The notes: generated by a model from the letters alone, not told the origin. A stretch of 64,000 nucleotides of DNA from a bacterium (GCA_029551285.1 JAKPFT010000022.1:1-64000); one strand, 5' to 3'. Positions 34,556 to 44,821 are shown, counted from the first letter of the stretch. Program-made: numbers and translations.

Positions 34556-35383
34556 ATGAACAAATTTCCTACAACCGAGGTTGGAGGAATTAAGCTTTCG
34601 CGGCTGATCTGCGGAACAAACTGGTTTCTTGGCTATTCTCACACCAGTGCCGCCAAAGACAAATTTATCCGGGAACTTTTTGCTACTCCGGAAAAAATTG
34701 CGGCTGTGATTGAGACCTTCGCTCGCTATGGCATCAATGCTGTCATGGGTCCTGCCAATCCGCTTTTAGCCGATGCCATTCTGATGGCCAGCGACCGGGT
34801 TGGACAGAAAATCCACTACATCTGCACCCCCCACTACGAAATCGGCAGGCTGGATACCTGGAAACAGGCCATAGAAACTGCCAGGAAATACCAGGCCAGT
34901 TTCTGCTTTCCCCATCAGTGTATGACTGACCCCCAGATAGACGTCGCCAGACGCTGTCTCTCTGAAGAGCTGATGACTTGCCTTAAGCTTGTCCGGGAAG
35001 CCGGTATGGTGCCAGGACTGAGCAGCCATACCCCTCATGCTGTTATCTGCTCCGACGCCTGTGGAGCTGACGTGGAAAGTTATATCCAGCCTTACAATGC
35101 CGCCGGTTTTCTCTGCCAGATAGAAACGGACTGGCTCCAGAAATGCTTCCGGGAAGCGAAAAAACCGGTGATGACCATCAAGCCCCTGGCCGCGGGGCGC
35201 CTTTTACCGCCCACCGGTTTAACCTTCGTCTGGAATACCATCCGGCCCTGTGACCTGGTGACCATTGGTGTCCTCTCTTCTTACGAAGCCCAGGAATGCA
35301 TTGAACTGAGCCTGGCCTGTCTGGAGAAGCGGTCAGCCCAGGTGGAGCTGCAATTCACCCGCAGCAAGAAATCTCTGGTGTAA
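34556..35383 (+). CDS. Aldo/keto reductase-like TIM-barrel protein
   Basis: 275 residues. The N-terminus (TEVGGIKLSRLICGTNWF) and C-terminus (PLAAGRLLPPTGL followed by VTIGVLSSYEAQECIEL) follow the aldo/keto reductase pattern. The classic catalytic tetrad is not obvious: the 'DxxxxY' region is replaced by GPANPLLADAI and no 'HRxD' motif is seen. It may therefore be a divergent, possibly non-reductase member of the barrel superfamily. The ATG at 34556 has AGGGAG about 5 bases upstream; an in-frame earlier ATG at 34514 lacks a site. It is the middle gene of the lyase-mannosidase operon. Function is unassigned. Confidence 0.6.
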   Translation: MNKFPTTEVGGIKLSRLICGTNWFLGYSHTSAAKDKFIRELFATPEKIAAVIETFARYGINAVMGPANPLLADAILMASDRVGQKIHYICTPHYEIGRLDTWKQAIETARKYQASFCFPHQCMTDPQIDVARRCLSEELMTCLKLVREAGMVPGLSSHTPHAVICSDACGADVESYIQPYNAAGFLCQIETDWLQKCFREAKKPVMTIKPLAAGRLLPPTGLTFVWNTIRPCDLVTIGVLSSYEAQECIELSLACLEKRSAQVELQFTRSKKSLV

Positions 35384-35417
35384 AGGTTCCAGCCCTGTTT
35401 TTCTTGAAAGGAGAACA

Positions 35418-38255
35418 ATGAATACCGGCCAGTTAGAAAAACTTTCTTCGGCTCTTTACCGCCTTCAAACCCAGTTGAACTTTGCGGAAAAACTTCTCTC
35501 CCTTCGTCCGGACCCGGTGGGGAAAATGGAAGTGGACCTGGTTAGAAAAAAGATGACAGAAGAAAAACCGCGACTTTCCGAGAAGAATGCCAGTGAATTT
35601 GTTGCCGGCTGCGAGAAACAGTTAAGACACACCGCCTCTCTGGCCAAACGGTTAACCGTTCACGCAGTAGGCCATGCCCACATTGACATGAACTGGACCT
35701 GGCCTCTGGACGAAACGCTGGCCGTAATTCACGACACCTTTTTCACTGTGCTCACCCTGATGCAACGGTACCCTGAGTTTACCTTCTCTCAGAGCCAGGC
35801 TTCTGTTTATCGCCTGTTAGAACTTTACCATCCGGAACTACTGGAAAAAATTAAAGAAGCGGTAAAGAAAAAAAGGTGGGAAGTCTCTTCGGTGACCTGG
35901 GTTGAAGCGGACAAAAATCTCACCTCCGGAGAGAGCCAGGTGAGACAGATTCTTTATGCCAGAAAGTACTTTCAGAAAATCTTCGGTCTGCCTGAAGAAA
36001 AAATGGTTCTGGATTTTGAACCGGACACTTTTGGCCATGCGGCTACTGTACCCTCCATTCTGGCTGCCGCCGGAGTGAAATATTACTACCATTGCCGGGG
36101 TTCTCAGGGTCCGAAATTGGCCCGATGGATTGGCCCTGACGGACAGGAAGTTCTGACCTATTTTGAAAAGGATAGCTGGTACATCAAGCACGGTGAGAAG
36201 GTAAGTCCGGAAAGTATTGGCGATTTTGCCTTAATGAGCCTTCAGCAGACAGGTTTTGACCAGGTTCTTTTTGTTTACGGAATTGGAGACCACGGTGGTG
36301 GCCCGACGGTCCGGGATATTGAAAATATCCTGCAGGCGGCTTCCTGGCCGGTCTTCCCTAAAATTATTTTCTCCACCTACCACCAGTTTTTCCGAACCGT
36401 GGAACCATTCCGGAATAAGTTGCCCGAAATCAGGGGAGAACTCAATTTCATGTTTACCGGCTGCTACAGTTCCCAGTCAGAAATTAAGAAGGCCCACCGG
36501 GACGGCGAGCGCTACCTGAAGGAAGCCGAGACTTCCTGTTCTCTAATTCATCGGTTGACCGGAAACTTTCCTTATCCTGCAACCATATTGGAAGGTGCCT
36601 GGGAGAAACACCTTTTTAATCAGTTTCACGACATCCTGCCGGGTTCAGGAACCGCTCAGACCAGAGAATATGCGCTCGGACAATTTCAGGAACTGGCTGC
36701 AGCTACTGCTGCTGTTAGAAAAAAAGCGCTGCAGTGTCTGGCTGGCCTGATTAACACCGAAGAGGCAGCCGTCCGTTCCGGCCTGAAACAACCCGCCTCT
36801 GACTTAGCCCTGGGTGGCGGCGCCGGCTTTCTTCAGAGGGAGCGAGGTCTGTCGGCGCCAGGCAGTGACGATGCTGGAAGCCGGGTCTTTGTCGTGTACA
36901 ACCCCTGCCCCTTTTCCAGAACAGAGGTGGTGGAGGCGATTCTCTGGGATATGCCGGCCCGGTACCCTGTGGTGGTCAAGGACAACCAGGGTAAGACCGT
37001 ACTCAGCCAGGTACTGAAAGATGACGGCCATTACTGGGGACACAATTACCAGCGCGTCCTTTTCCTGGCAGAACAGGTGCCGGCTTCAGGTTACCGCACT
37101 TACATCATAGGCGAAAGTCCAGAAGCTCAGCCTTGCCTCCGGCAAAGATATGATTATCGTCTGGAACAGCCCATGAATTTTATTCTGGAGAACGACAGGC
37201 TACTGGTACAACTGGATAATTCCTCTGGCGCCATTAAGCGACTTTTCCTGAAGGAAAGCAACCTGGAACTTGTTTCTCCAGAGAAACCTTTGGCCCTTTT
37301 TCGCCTGATAGAGGAACGTTTCCCTCTGGGAGCAGGAATGACAGCCTGGCTGGTCGGCAGTTATTCCCGTATAGAAAACCTGGAAGGAGTCTGCTTCTCC
37401 GCGGACTCTCTCTGTAATGGACCGCTTCGCCGGGCTATTACCTGGAACGCTAAAATACGACATTCCCGGCTTACCGTAACGCTTTCCCTGGATAGAAACT
37501 CCGCTGATTTATCCCTGAAAGGTCATTGCCTCTGGCGGGAATGGGGCGAAAAAGACCGTTTCGTCCCCCAGTTGAACCTTCAGTTCCCCCTCCGGATAAA
37601 AAGCCCGGTGCGGCATTATGAAATCCCGTTTGGCTGGGTCATGAGAAACGAAGAAGAGATGGACTTGCCAGCGCTGCGCTGGGCGGATATCAACGGGCTA
37701 ATTCCCGGGACCCGGCAGAAAGCCGGGTTGACTGTTTACACTGAGGCCAAACACGGCTTCCGCTCCGGCGAAGACTTCCTGGCGCTTACTCTTCTCCGCA
37801 GCAGCCACGACCCGGACCCGGTTCCAGAAATTGGCGAACACAGCTTCAGGATAATCCTTTCGCCTTACACCGGGCCCTTTCATCCGGAAAGGTGCTTCCA
37901 GAAAGCCGAAACCGCTGATTTCCCGATGACAGTCTTCCAGACTGATGCTCACGCTGGCTTGCTGCCTTCAGAAGGTTCTTTCCTGGAAATAGCGGAAAAC
38001 AACGTGGTGCTGGCCAGTCTGAAAAAGCCAGAGGACGGTTCCGGACTGGTGTTACGTTTCTACGAAGTGGCCGGTAAAAAAACAAACCTTCACCTGAAAC
38101 TTCACCGGAAGATTTTTCCTTCCGGGGTGGCTGTCACAGAAACGGATACCTGCGAGCACAAGAAAGGCAAAACAGTTCGTTTCTCAGGTCCGGAGATAAG
38201 GTGGGAAATCCCTTCAAGAGGATTGCTTACTCTTCTGCTGGAGCCTTCAGGTTAA
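35418..38255 (+). CDS. GH38 alpha-mannosidase
   Basis: 945 residues, cytoplasmic, standard length for bacterial GH38. Zinc ligands are His88 and Asp90 in GHAHIDMNWTW, and the nucleophile is Asp203 in FEPDTFGHA. The WVEADKNLTSGES loop near 161-173 and the GDHGGGPT motif near 293-300 complete the active site. The three-helix bundle and large C-terminal beta-sandwich are present. It would release alpha-linked mannose from imported oligosaccharides. AAAGGAG precedes the ATG. It is the last gene of the lyase operon and converges with the DUF4838 gene, with only 4 bp between stops. Confidence 0.95.
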   Translation: MNTGQLEKLSSALYRLQTQLNFAEKLLSLRPDPVGKMEVDLVRKKMTEEKPRLSEKNASEFVAGCEKQLRHTASLAKRLTVHAVGHAHIDMNWTWPLDETLAVIHDTFFTVLTLMQRYPEFTFSQSQASVYRLLELYHPELLEKIKEAVKKKRWEVSSVTWVEADKNLTSGESQVRQILYARKYFQKIFGLPEEKMVLDFEPDTFGHAATVPSILAAAGVKYYYHCRGSQGPKLARWIGPDGQEVLTYFEKDSWYIKHGEKVSPESIGDFALMSLQQTGFDQVLFVYGIGDHGGGPTVRDIENILQAASWPVFPKIIFSTYHQFFRTVEPFRNKLPEIRGELNFMFTGCYSSQSEIKKAHRDGERYLKEAETSCSLIHRLTGNFPYPATILEGAWEKHLFNQFHDILPGSGTAQTREYALGQFQELAAATAAVRKKALQCLAGLINTEEAAVRSGLKQPASDLALGGGAGFLQRERGLSAPGSDDAGSRVFVVYNPCPFSRTEVVEAILWDMPARYPVVVKDNQGKTVLSQVLKDDGHYWGHNYQRVLFLAEQVPASGYRTYIIGESPEAQPCLRQRYDYRLEQPMNFILENDRLLVQLDNSSGAIKRLFLKESNLELVSPEKPLALFRLIEERFPLGAGMTAWLVGSYSRIENLEGVCFSADSLCNGPLRRAITWNAKIRHSRLTVTLSLDRNSADLSLKGHCLWREWGEKDRFVPQLNLQFPLRIKSPVRHYEIPFGWVMRNEEEMDLPALRWADINGLIPGTRQKAGLTVYTEAKHGFRSGEDFLALTLLRSSHDPDPVPEIGEHSFRIILSPYTGPFHPERCFQKAETADFPMTVFQTDAHAGLLPSEGSFLEIAENNVVLASLKKPEDGSGLVLRFYEVAGKKTNLHLKLHRKIFPSGVAVTETDTCEHKKGKTVRFSGPEIRWEIPSRGLLTLLLEPSG

Positions 38256-38259
38256 TCTG

Positions 38260-40110
38260 TCACAGCGTGTACCTGCTTCCCTTCTTTCCTGAAAGCCAGC
38301 CTTCAAACCTTTCCTGGTGGATAAGAGATAGCCTTTTTAAGGCCTCCACGTGGACATAATCAGCCAGCAGTTTGCGATGCTCTTCCAGAAAAGACTGGAT
38401 TTCCCGTTCCTGTTTGATACCTTCAGCAAACTCCCGGCTTTGCTCCAGTCTCCGGCTGCGTTTTCCCATCTTCACATACTCTATCCATAGCCGATAGCGC
38501 TGGACGCGGTCTTCGCCGGGCCAATGCAGAAGTATTTCCCTGAGGTTCTCCAGTTCTCGCTCCGGAAAAAGCTCCTGGTCCAGAGCTTTTTCCACCGCAG
38601 CCAGCGCTCTGCCCAGAACCATTCCTTTATCTCCAGCCATGGCCTGATAATACTGCTGGAAAAGTTGCTCAGCCTTTTCCGCCAGGCTCCACAAAATCTT
38701 GCCCAGGGCCCAGTGGTGGTAACTGTCCGGCCAGCCAGCATAATGGGAGCACAGGTAAAAAACCCGGACATCCCTTTCCGCATACCATCTGGCTTCATCG
38801 TAACGGATATCAAGGGAAGGGTGGTAAAGATACCTGGGCCGGTCGTAACGTCTGGTCTCATCGTAGAAGGTGCCACCATACTCAAAAATGCCCATTCCCT
38901 GACCCGTCTGAGTGATGACCTTCTGCCACCGCTGGAATAATTCTCCGTACTCCCTTTCATCCAGAGGGTTGATACGGTCAGGTCCCGGGTAAAGAGTGCC
39001 GGTTACCAGTTCCGGCCCCCCGGGTTCGTAAATCCGATGCTGATACGGCCTCAGATAGGGACACAGCATCGTAAAACACCGCTCGTTAGCCTCAAGTCTT
39101 TGCCAGGGCAGATTCAACAAATTGGAATAAGCAATCAACTCAATCACCACGGAAGAATGTATTTTCCTGGCCAGCAAGGAAGCCAGACGGTAAAGCTGTT
39201 CATAAGGGGTCAGACGCTGGCACTTTTGACACTGGCACCAGTTATTCACGCCATCATGCGGCCACAGACCGAACATCTCCGCCTGGGGAAACTCTGCCAT
39301 GTGCGCAGCCATGCGCTCAGTAATGAACTCAGCAGCTTCGGGATTGGAATAACAGGGTTGAATCGGCAGTGCTGCATTAAGATGGGGACAGTCAGATATG
39401 ACTACCGGTGCTTTCAAGACGCGTTGACCATTCCTGAAACCAAACCAGTCTGGATGCCGCTGGAATTCCTCCGCCGGGAGAAAATAACTCATCGCGTGGT
39501 CACCCAGGGTGAGATGGATACATCTTGAGGCACAGGCACTGAGTATCTCCTGCCGGTAACTGCTGTCCTGACTGACCCAGTAAGCACTATTTCTCCGCCA
39601 GAGATTCCACCCGTTCCGGTTCATCCACCTTACAAACGCCTTTGCCCCTCCGGAAGGGGCTCCACCGTCCCGGCCCCGGTACGCGAAAAGTGGCTGCTGG
39701 ACTTTCTCCAGGAGAACCTTTTTCTGACCGAAAAGCATGTCCTGGTCTTTCAGCCCCGCCCAGATAACTCCGGTCAAACAGCGCAATACTTCCTGCACCC
39801 CATAAAGGGCTCCTTCATTTCCGCCAGCAATCACCCAGATTTTCAGCCCCTTGCGCCGCAACTGAAAACTCTGTCTCTCAGTTTCCCGGTCGCACCGTTT
39901 CTTAAAGGAAATCGGGGTTTCTGGTGCCGGTTTTTTTACCTGATGGGCTGGCAGATCTGCCGGCACACCAGGATTTTCCAGAGCCACCACCAGAAGAGAT
40001 AGTCCGGCCAGTTCTTTTTTCGCGTCCTCGCTCTGCGTTTCCACAGAAGCGATGTCCTCCCGGATGCTTTCTAAAATTACCTCCGGCACGTTGCTGAACT
40101 CAATCTTCAT
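38260..40110 (-). CDS. DUF4838-type alpha-glucuronidase/hexosaminidase-like protein
   Basis: 616 residues, no signal peptide. The N-terminal 110 residues match the small alpha/beta domain that precedes GH20 and GH67 barrels (IWVIAGGNEGALYGVQEVL). The barrel (about 140-470) shows MFGLWPHDGVNNWCQCQKCQ near 280-300, the typical DUF4838 segment with three Cys that may bind metal. The C-terminal 130 residues are helical. A hydrolase acting on uronic acid or N-acetylhexosamine residues is likely by fold; the activity has to be inferred. It is the last gene of the long minus-strand array, 33 bp after a Gfo/Idh/MocA oxidoreductase. Confidence 0.78.
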   Translation of the reverse strand: MKIEFSNVPEVILESIREDIASVETQSEDAKKELAGLSLLVVALENPGVPADLPAHQVKKPAPETPISFKKRCDRETERQSFQLRRKGLKIWVIAGGNEGALYGVQEVLRCLTGVIWAGLKDQDMLFGQKKVLLEKVQQPLFAYRGRDGGAPSGGAKAFVRWMNRNGWNLWRRNSAYWVSQDSSYRQEILSACASRCIHLTLGDHAMSYFLPAEEFQRHPDWFGFRNGQRVLKAPVVISDCPHLNAALPIQPCYSNPEAAEFITERMAAHMAEFPQAEMFGLWPHDGVNNWCQCQKCQRLTPYEQLYRLASLLARKIHSSVVIELIAYSNLLNLPWQRLEANERCFTMLCPYLRPYQHRIYEPGGPELVTGTLYPGPDRINPLDEREYGELFQRWQKVITQTGQGMGIFEYGGTFYDETRRYDRPRYLYHPSLDIRYDEARWYAERDVRVFYLCSHYAGWPDSYHHWALGKILWSLAEKAEQLFQQYYQAMAGDKGMVLGRALAAVEKALDQELFPERELENLREILLHWPGEDRVQRYRLWIEYVKMGKRSRRLEQSREFAEGIKQEREIQSFLEEHRKLLADYVHVEALKRLSLIHQERFEGWLSGKKGSRYTL

Positions 40111-40143
40111 CCTGTCTCCTGCTGGCCGCAGACTGTGAACCGT

Positions 40144-41196
40144 TCAGAAGTTAACTTCCGCCCCTGTCTCCGCACTCTGATAAATACCCTCCAGCATCTT
40201 GATTACTTCCAGGCTTTCTTCCGGCTTCACCGGCACCGGCTTGTCTTCTTTTACCGCTTCCAGGAAGGCACGAATTTCTTCCGTGTGCGGTCTTACTTCC
40301 GGCATTTCTGAAAGATGAAGTTCAATATCCTGCAGCACTCCGCTTTTTTCTGTGGCCAGTTTCCCGTTAGGCCAGTGGAGGCCAGCCTCTGTTCCGTAAA
40401 GAATCGTGGAAAAGTCCTCTATAATGGTAATGTTAGCCAGGAAACTGCAGGAAAGAGAGATAGCCGCGCCGTTGGTAAATCTGATAAAACCAGCCGCAAA
40501 ATCCTCAACATCGTAAGCCTCTCTGTCCCATTCGCCCCACAGGCCATGGACATCCTCTCTTTGGGCCAGTTTGGTAAAGGTAACACCTTTAACTGACTGA
40601 ACTCTGGGACAACCCATAAACCAGTAAGTCAGGTCCAGAATATGCACGCCAATATCCAGCAAGGGACCACCTCCGGAAAGTTCCTTCTTAATGAAGGTGG
40701 GCCTGGCCGGTACTGAACGCCGCCGGAGTGCCTGAGCCTGAGCGAAGTAAATCTCTCCGAAAACGCCGTCATCAATTAGATTTTTAACTACCCGGCTTTC
40801 CCGGCGGAAGCGCTGATGCTGGGCACACATCAGTTTTTTCCCAGACTTCTGAGAAGCTTCAATCATCTCCACGACTTCGCTGGTTTTGATGGCTAATGGT
40901 TTTTCACACAGGACATGCTTGCCGGAAAGGAGAGCAGATACTGTGGCTGGACAGTGAACTGCATTCGGCGCGCAGACATCAACAATGTCCACTTCATCCA
41001 TTTCCGCAATTTTCCGGTAATCCGTGAAAACATGCGGAACGCCAAAGTCACCGGCAAACTCTTGCGCGGTCTCCAGATTATTATCGGCCACAGCCAGAAT
41101 CTCTGTTTCCGGAAGTTTCTGCCAGCCAGGCATATGAGCCCAGCGCGCAATGCCGCCGGCACCAACTATCGCAATCTGATATTTTCCATTCTTCAT
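40144..41196 (-). CDS. Gfo/Idh/MocA-family oxidoreductase
   Basis: 350 residues. IAIVGAGGIARWAHMPGW marks the NAD(P) site, LCEKPLAIKTSE the EKP motif near residue 98, and GGGPLLDIGVHILDLTYWFMG near 182 the catalytic Asp/His region. The N-terminal AHMPGW and 'QHQRFRRESR' segments resemble scyllo-inositol/glucose-fructose dehydrogenase-type members. GGAGG precedes the ATG. It lies between the GH123/DUF4091-like exported protein and the DUF4838 protein, so it probably processes a released monosaccharide in the cytoplasm. It differs clearly from the other two family members in the window. Confidence 0.9.
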   Translation of the reverse strand: MKNGKYQIAIVGAGGIARWAHMPGWQKLPETEILAVADNNLETAQEFAGDFGVPHVFTDYRKIAEMDEVDIVDVCAPNAVHCPATVSALLSGKHVLCEKPLAIKTSEVVEMIEASQKSGKKLMCAQHQRFRRESRVVKNLIDDGVFGEIYFAQAQALRRRSVPARPTFIKKELSGGGPLLDIGVHILDLTYWFMGCPRVQSVKGVTFTKLAQREDVHGLWGEWDREAYDVEDFAAGFIRFTNGAAISLSCSFLANITIIEDFSTILYGTEAGLHWPNGKLATEKSGVLQDIELHLSEMPEVRPHTEEIRAFLEAVKEDKPVPVKPEESLEVIKMLEGIYQSAETGAEVNF

Positions 41197-41232
41197 TATT
41201 CCTCCAGTTTCGTTCGGGTTCTCTCCTTGGTC

Positions 41233-44200
41233 TCACTTTTTCAATTTTGCCTGCAACTGCTCAATGGCCTCAGCCACCCTTTCCCGGCAATCTAAGATTA
41301 GCCGGTAGGGAGGACAGTAATCATTCAGAGTGGGAAAAACATCCTGCCAGATTTTTTCCAGGACAACTTCCGCCTTCCTGGCATCCTCTGCCATTTTCCT
41401 GTCTTTCGCTTCCTGAATCAGGCTCCTTAAGAGATTAACATACCAGGCATCTTCCATCCCTTCCCGGATAATCTCCCAGCGAATGCTGTCTAACGGAGCC
41501 GTATCCACCCAGCCCTTGCCTGATTTAAGCCAGGCTGGCTTATCCGGGTGAACTGGATACATCACCGAATTCCAGTGGCTGTACCGGGAGCGCCAGACTT
41601 CATCATGGTCATTCCAGCACTGAATTCCCCACCAGGAGATTAAGTCCAGGTCATACCTGGTGGCCTGCCAGAGATAACTGCGCCACTCCGAAGCTGGAGC
41701 AGAAGCCGCGGTGCGGGGTGGCGGACCACAATTATACCAGGAAACAAGGTCACCGGCAGCTTTCGCCTTCCTGAAAAACTCACTGTTGTGGTGCATATAG
41801 AGAATTTGCCATTGCTTGACAACGCCCAGGCCTTTCTCGGCCTCGCCGTAATCAATACTGTTGAAGGCTGTCATTACCGGCATCCCCGCCGCCACTGCCG
41901 CTGGCGCCACCTTTTCCCACCAGAAATCAAAACCCGGCGGTTCATCGCCCACCTTCAAAACAAACCGGTCCAGCCATCCTTTCCGCATCAGGTGCTTTTT
42001 GAACAGCCGCACCATCTCTTCCGCATAGTAATCAGAAGCCCAGGAAACCCCTTCTCTGATTGGCCGGCTGGCAAACCGGTTCGGAAAAATCTTTTTAAAT
42101 TCTCCGTACTGCCGGTGAACCAGAGCATTATTATAAACCATGTAGCGCAAACTCCAAGGCCGGCCAGCCGCCTCAATAGTCTCTACCAGCCAGTCAAAGT
42201 AACTTGTGTCCAGAGCCACGGTACCATCATCACTCACTTCCAGCCAGTCCAGACTGACATTCTTGTAACTACCTTCAGGGCTGAAGTGCCAGCGAAACAT
42301 TTCTGATGGCCCTAAATGAATAACCCTCATGCCATGCTCCACCAGATTACTCACCAGAGCGTCCACATCCCGTTTTTCTAATTCCCGGCGGCTATCCGGC
42401 GGAAACTGAGATAGATGAATGTAGGGGTCGCCACCCAGCCCTTTCCCGGGCAGACTAAAGTTCCTCACTGTCATCTCAATCGGAATACTCCGGGTCGTAC
42501 CGTCAGCAGTACAGGTGATACTGCTGCGGTAAAGACCTGGCTCGGCATTCTCGGAAGCAATTACCGTTAGCCACACCGCCTGAGTCTGACCGCCGTTGAG
42601 AGAAGAAATAGGTCTTTCCAGCAAAGCATCCGGGTAACCGCACCAGCCTTTTTCCCAGCGCTCAGGTTCAACCGGATAGTAGTAAACCCAGCGCAACCAT
42701 AAGGGTCCGTTTCTCTTTCGGAAGGATGTGGCATACCGGCGGTCAATCTCTTTTCCTGTTTTTGTGTTTACCAGGGGCGCCACGGTTATTTCCAGATTCT
42801 TGATTGGCTGGTAAGCAGTAATCGCCAGCTGTTCCACCTCGTACTCCCCCCTGGCCAGTTTCAAAGAAACTTTGTCGGTGGTCTCCCGAGGTGGCCGGCT
42901 GTAAGGATAAACCTTTGCCTCCGGCCCAGCCACCCAGAAGGCAAACCCCGGGATTTCCTTCGTCGTTCTAAGATATTCACCCACAAACTTTTCTGCAGCT
43001 TTTACCGTTCCCACCGGGTCACTCCCGCTAATCAGCAGCAATGGCTGCTGAGTGTCTTCATAAGAGTCATAAATCAGCAGAGCCCCTTTGCCCGGTCCAG
43101 GCCAGGTTTCACTAACGGAGTTTTTCCATAATCCAGCCTCCTTCACCACTACATTGGTAGCAGGATTACCCACCGCCAGCATCTTCCCGCCGGGATTAGT
43201 CCAGGCCAGACCGGCCCCTGTTCTTCTGGAAATAACGATAGCCTTAGCCTTCTCTTCTTCCGTGGAACTGGCCGAACAGTAAACAGTAAAGTTGCCATCA
43301 GTCAGAAACTGCTTTATCCTTTCTCTCGTCTGTTCCGGATGGTAAACACCGGTCTTCACCGCGGGTTTCACGGAAGGTTTTGCTTTCACCACCACCTGAC
43401 TAAGCAGAAACCTTCCTGAGGAGTCAACCTCGCCAATGACAGCTCCCTCGGTATCTACCGCCACCAGTTTCCAGTCCTGACTTACCGGCGCGGAGACAAC
43501 AAGCGCTTTCTCCGGGCATGCTTCAAATTCAGCTGCTCTGACCCCTGTCTTTTCTTCTACTCTGAGCCTGCCTGAGAACAGCGGGACAATCTTTCCCTGC
43601 AACAATGAGTTTTTCAGAACTAAGGGCGAAAGTACCAGATACAGGGGCGTTACCTGCCTTACCGGCTCGGTCACGCCGGTGCAGGAAGATAGATAGGCTT
43701 TTGTCTCCCAGGTATCACCTGGTTTTAATACGACACTTTTCAGCACCGGTTCCAGGGTAATGCCCGGACAGTTGTAAAAACCAACCAGGGTTTTTTCTTC
43801 CATCAGGACCACCAGGGCATCGCCACTACTCCGGTTAACCTGAGCGGCCCAGTTACCTTTAAGGATAGGTGTTTTCAATCGCCCGCTGACCCAGTGTCTC
43901 GCCGGCTCATCCTTCCAGGCCGGGCCAAAGAATTTGTCATCTCCATACTGCATCTGGTAGCGGGTACGGTTGAGCGACTGGTCCAAGGCTAAAAGCCCGG
44001 CTTCTGTCTCCAGGAAGATAGTATCGTCCTTCCTCTGATATTTTCCCCTGGCTCCCGGGCTGGCCGCGCCGTGAAAACGCAGAGAAAAACCAGAGGGTTC
44101 GGCCGAGAGATTTTCCAGCCGGTAGTTAACTTCAACGGTGGCCAGGTCCCGCCTCAGTATCCATGTCTTCGTAAGACGGTAACTTCCCTGACTTTCCTGA

Positions 44201-44568
44201 ATCAAAACCGCACCGGAACAGTTCTCAGCAGTACCGTGAACCCTTGGGACCAACAGTTTGCCCACATCCGGTGCCTTGCCCTGAAATTCTTTCCAGTTAA
44301 CCGGTTCCCACTGCTCCCCGAAGACGTGTCCCCTGACATAATCAGTCTGACCGTAAAGAACGTCCACCATTTCAAAACCGGTCGGTTTGAAAAACCAGCC
44401 CAGGATACCCTGAGCCTGACCGGGCCGGCTACTCACCCTCAACTTAATCAAACTGTTCTCCAGGGTAAAGGAACCGTCCGGATTGCTTTTCACCGTAAGC
44501 GACTGGTTGCTGGCCCTAAGGAAATTAGCGAACAAAAAGAACACACACACCCACCGTTTCAGGTTCAT
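41233..44568 (-). CDS. Exported GH123/DUF4091-like glycoside hydrolase (1111 aa)
   Basis: 1111 residues with a signal peptide (RWVCVFFLFANFLRASN). Residues 20-330 form a beta-sandwich resembling a galactose-mutarotase/GH support domain. Residues 340-600 contain a second beta region and an alpha/beta segment. Residues 640-1080 look like the GH123 architecture: a DUF4091-type beta domain, a barrel with VLKVGDEPPGF near residue 874 (Asp-Glu pair used by GH123 N-acetyl-beta-galactosaminidases), and the C-terminal SIRWEIIREGMEDAWY motif typical of DUF4091. It likely releases N-acetylgalactosamine or a related amino sugar outside the membrane, consistent with the NagB fusion at 59-61 kb. Confidence 0.8.
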   Translation of the reverse strand: MNLKRWVCVFFLFANFLRASNQSLTVKSNPDGSFTLENSLIKLRVSSRPGQAQGILGWFFKPTGFEMVDVLYGQTDYVRGHVFGEQWEPVNWKEFQGKAPDVGKLLVPRVHGTAENCSGAVLIQESQGSYRLTKTWILRRDLATVEVNYRLENLSAEPSGFSLRFHGAASPGARGKYQRKDDTIFLETEAGLLALDQSLNRTRYQMQYGDDKFFGPAWKDEPARHWVSGRLKTPILKGNWAAQVNRSSGDALVVLMEEKTLVGFYNCPGITLEPVLKSVVLKPGDTWETKAYLSSCTGVTEPVRQVTPLYLVLSPLVLKNSLLQGKIVPLFSGRLRVEEKTGVRAAEFEACPEKALVVSAPVSQDWKLVAVDTEGAVIGEVDSSGRFLLSQVVVKAKPSVKPAVKTGVYHPEQTRERIKQFLTDGNFTVYCSASSTEEEKAKAIVISRRTGAGLAWTNPGGKMLAVGNPATNVVVKEAGLWKNSVSETWPGPGKGALLIYDSYEDTQQPLLLISGSDPVGTVKAAEKFVGEYLRTTKEIPGFAFWVAGPEAKVYPYSRPPRETTDKVSLKLARGEYEVEQLAITAYQPIKNLEITVAPLVNTKTGKEIDRRYATSFRKRNGPLWLRWVYYYPVEPERWEKGWCGYPDALLERPISSLNGGQTQAVWLTVIASENAEPGLYRSSITCTADGTTRSIPIEMTVRNFSLPGKGLGGDPYIHLSQFPPDSRRELEKRDVDALVSNLVEHGMRVIHLGPSEMFRWHFSPEGSYKNVSLDWLEVSDDGTVALDTSYFDWLVETIEAAGRPWSLRYMVYNNALVHRQYGEFKKIFPNRFASRPIREGVSWASDYYAEEMVRLFKKHLMRKGWLDRFVLKVGDEPPGFDFWWEKVAPAAVAAGMPVMTAFNSIDYGEAEKGLGVVKQWQILYMHHNSEFFRKAKAAGDLVSWYNCGPPPRTAASAPASEWRSYLWQATRYDLDLISWWGIQCWNDHDEVWRSRYSHWNSVMYPVHPDKPAWLKSGKGWVDTAPLDSIRWEIIREGMEDAWYVNLLRSLIQEAKDRKMAEDARKAEVVLEKIWQDVFPTLNDYCPPYRLILDCRERVAEAIEQLQAKLKK

Positions 44569-44577
44569 CCTGCCTCC

Positions 44578-44820
44578 TTAATGGGAATTGGGCACAACCT
44601 TTTTAAGCGCTCTTCGGATATTGTTTCTTACCTGCTGAAAAGTTTCTGGAGCGAGGTTGGGAAAGTCCTGCCTTTCTCCAGAAGGTGCCAGTACCGACGA
44701 CACTCCTGATATCATTCCTGGCCACAGAGCTTTGTTGTTCGGTTCTGGACAGTAAAACAGTAGCACTCCTTCCGGTGGCCTGGCTGGAGCAGACAGATTC
44801 TGTTCTTCACAGGAGCACAA
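44578..44820 (-). CDS. Unrecognised short open frame between two exported-protein genes
   Basis: An 80-codon frame (TTG start) fills most of the 253-bp gap between two large genes on the same strand. Nothing is recognised in it; the C-terminal part (APETFQQVRNNIRRALKKV) could form an amphipathic basic helix. No proper ribosome site precedes the TTG. An internal start at a GTG or ATG would shorten it to 45-60 residues. It may be a small gene in the array or simply a leader region for the gene at 44568. Low confidence. Confidence 0.25.
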   Translation of the reverse strand: MCSCEEQNLSAPARPPEGVLLFYCPEPNNKALWPGMISGVSSVLAPSGERQDFPNLAPETFQQVRNNIRRALKKVVPNSH

Positions 44821-44821
44821 A

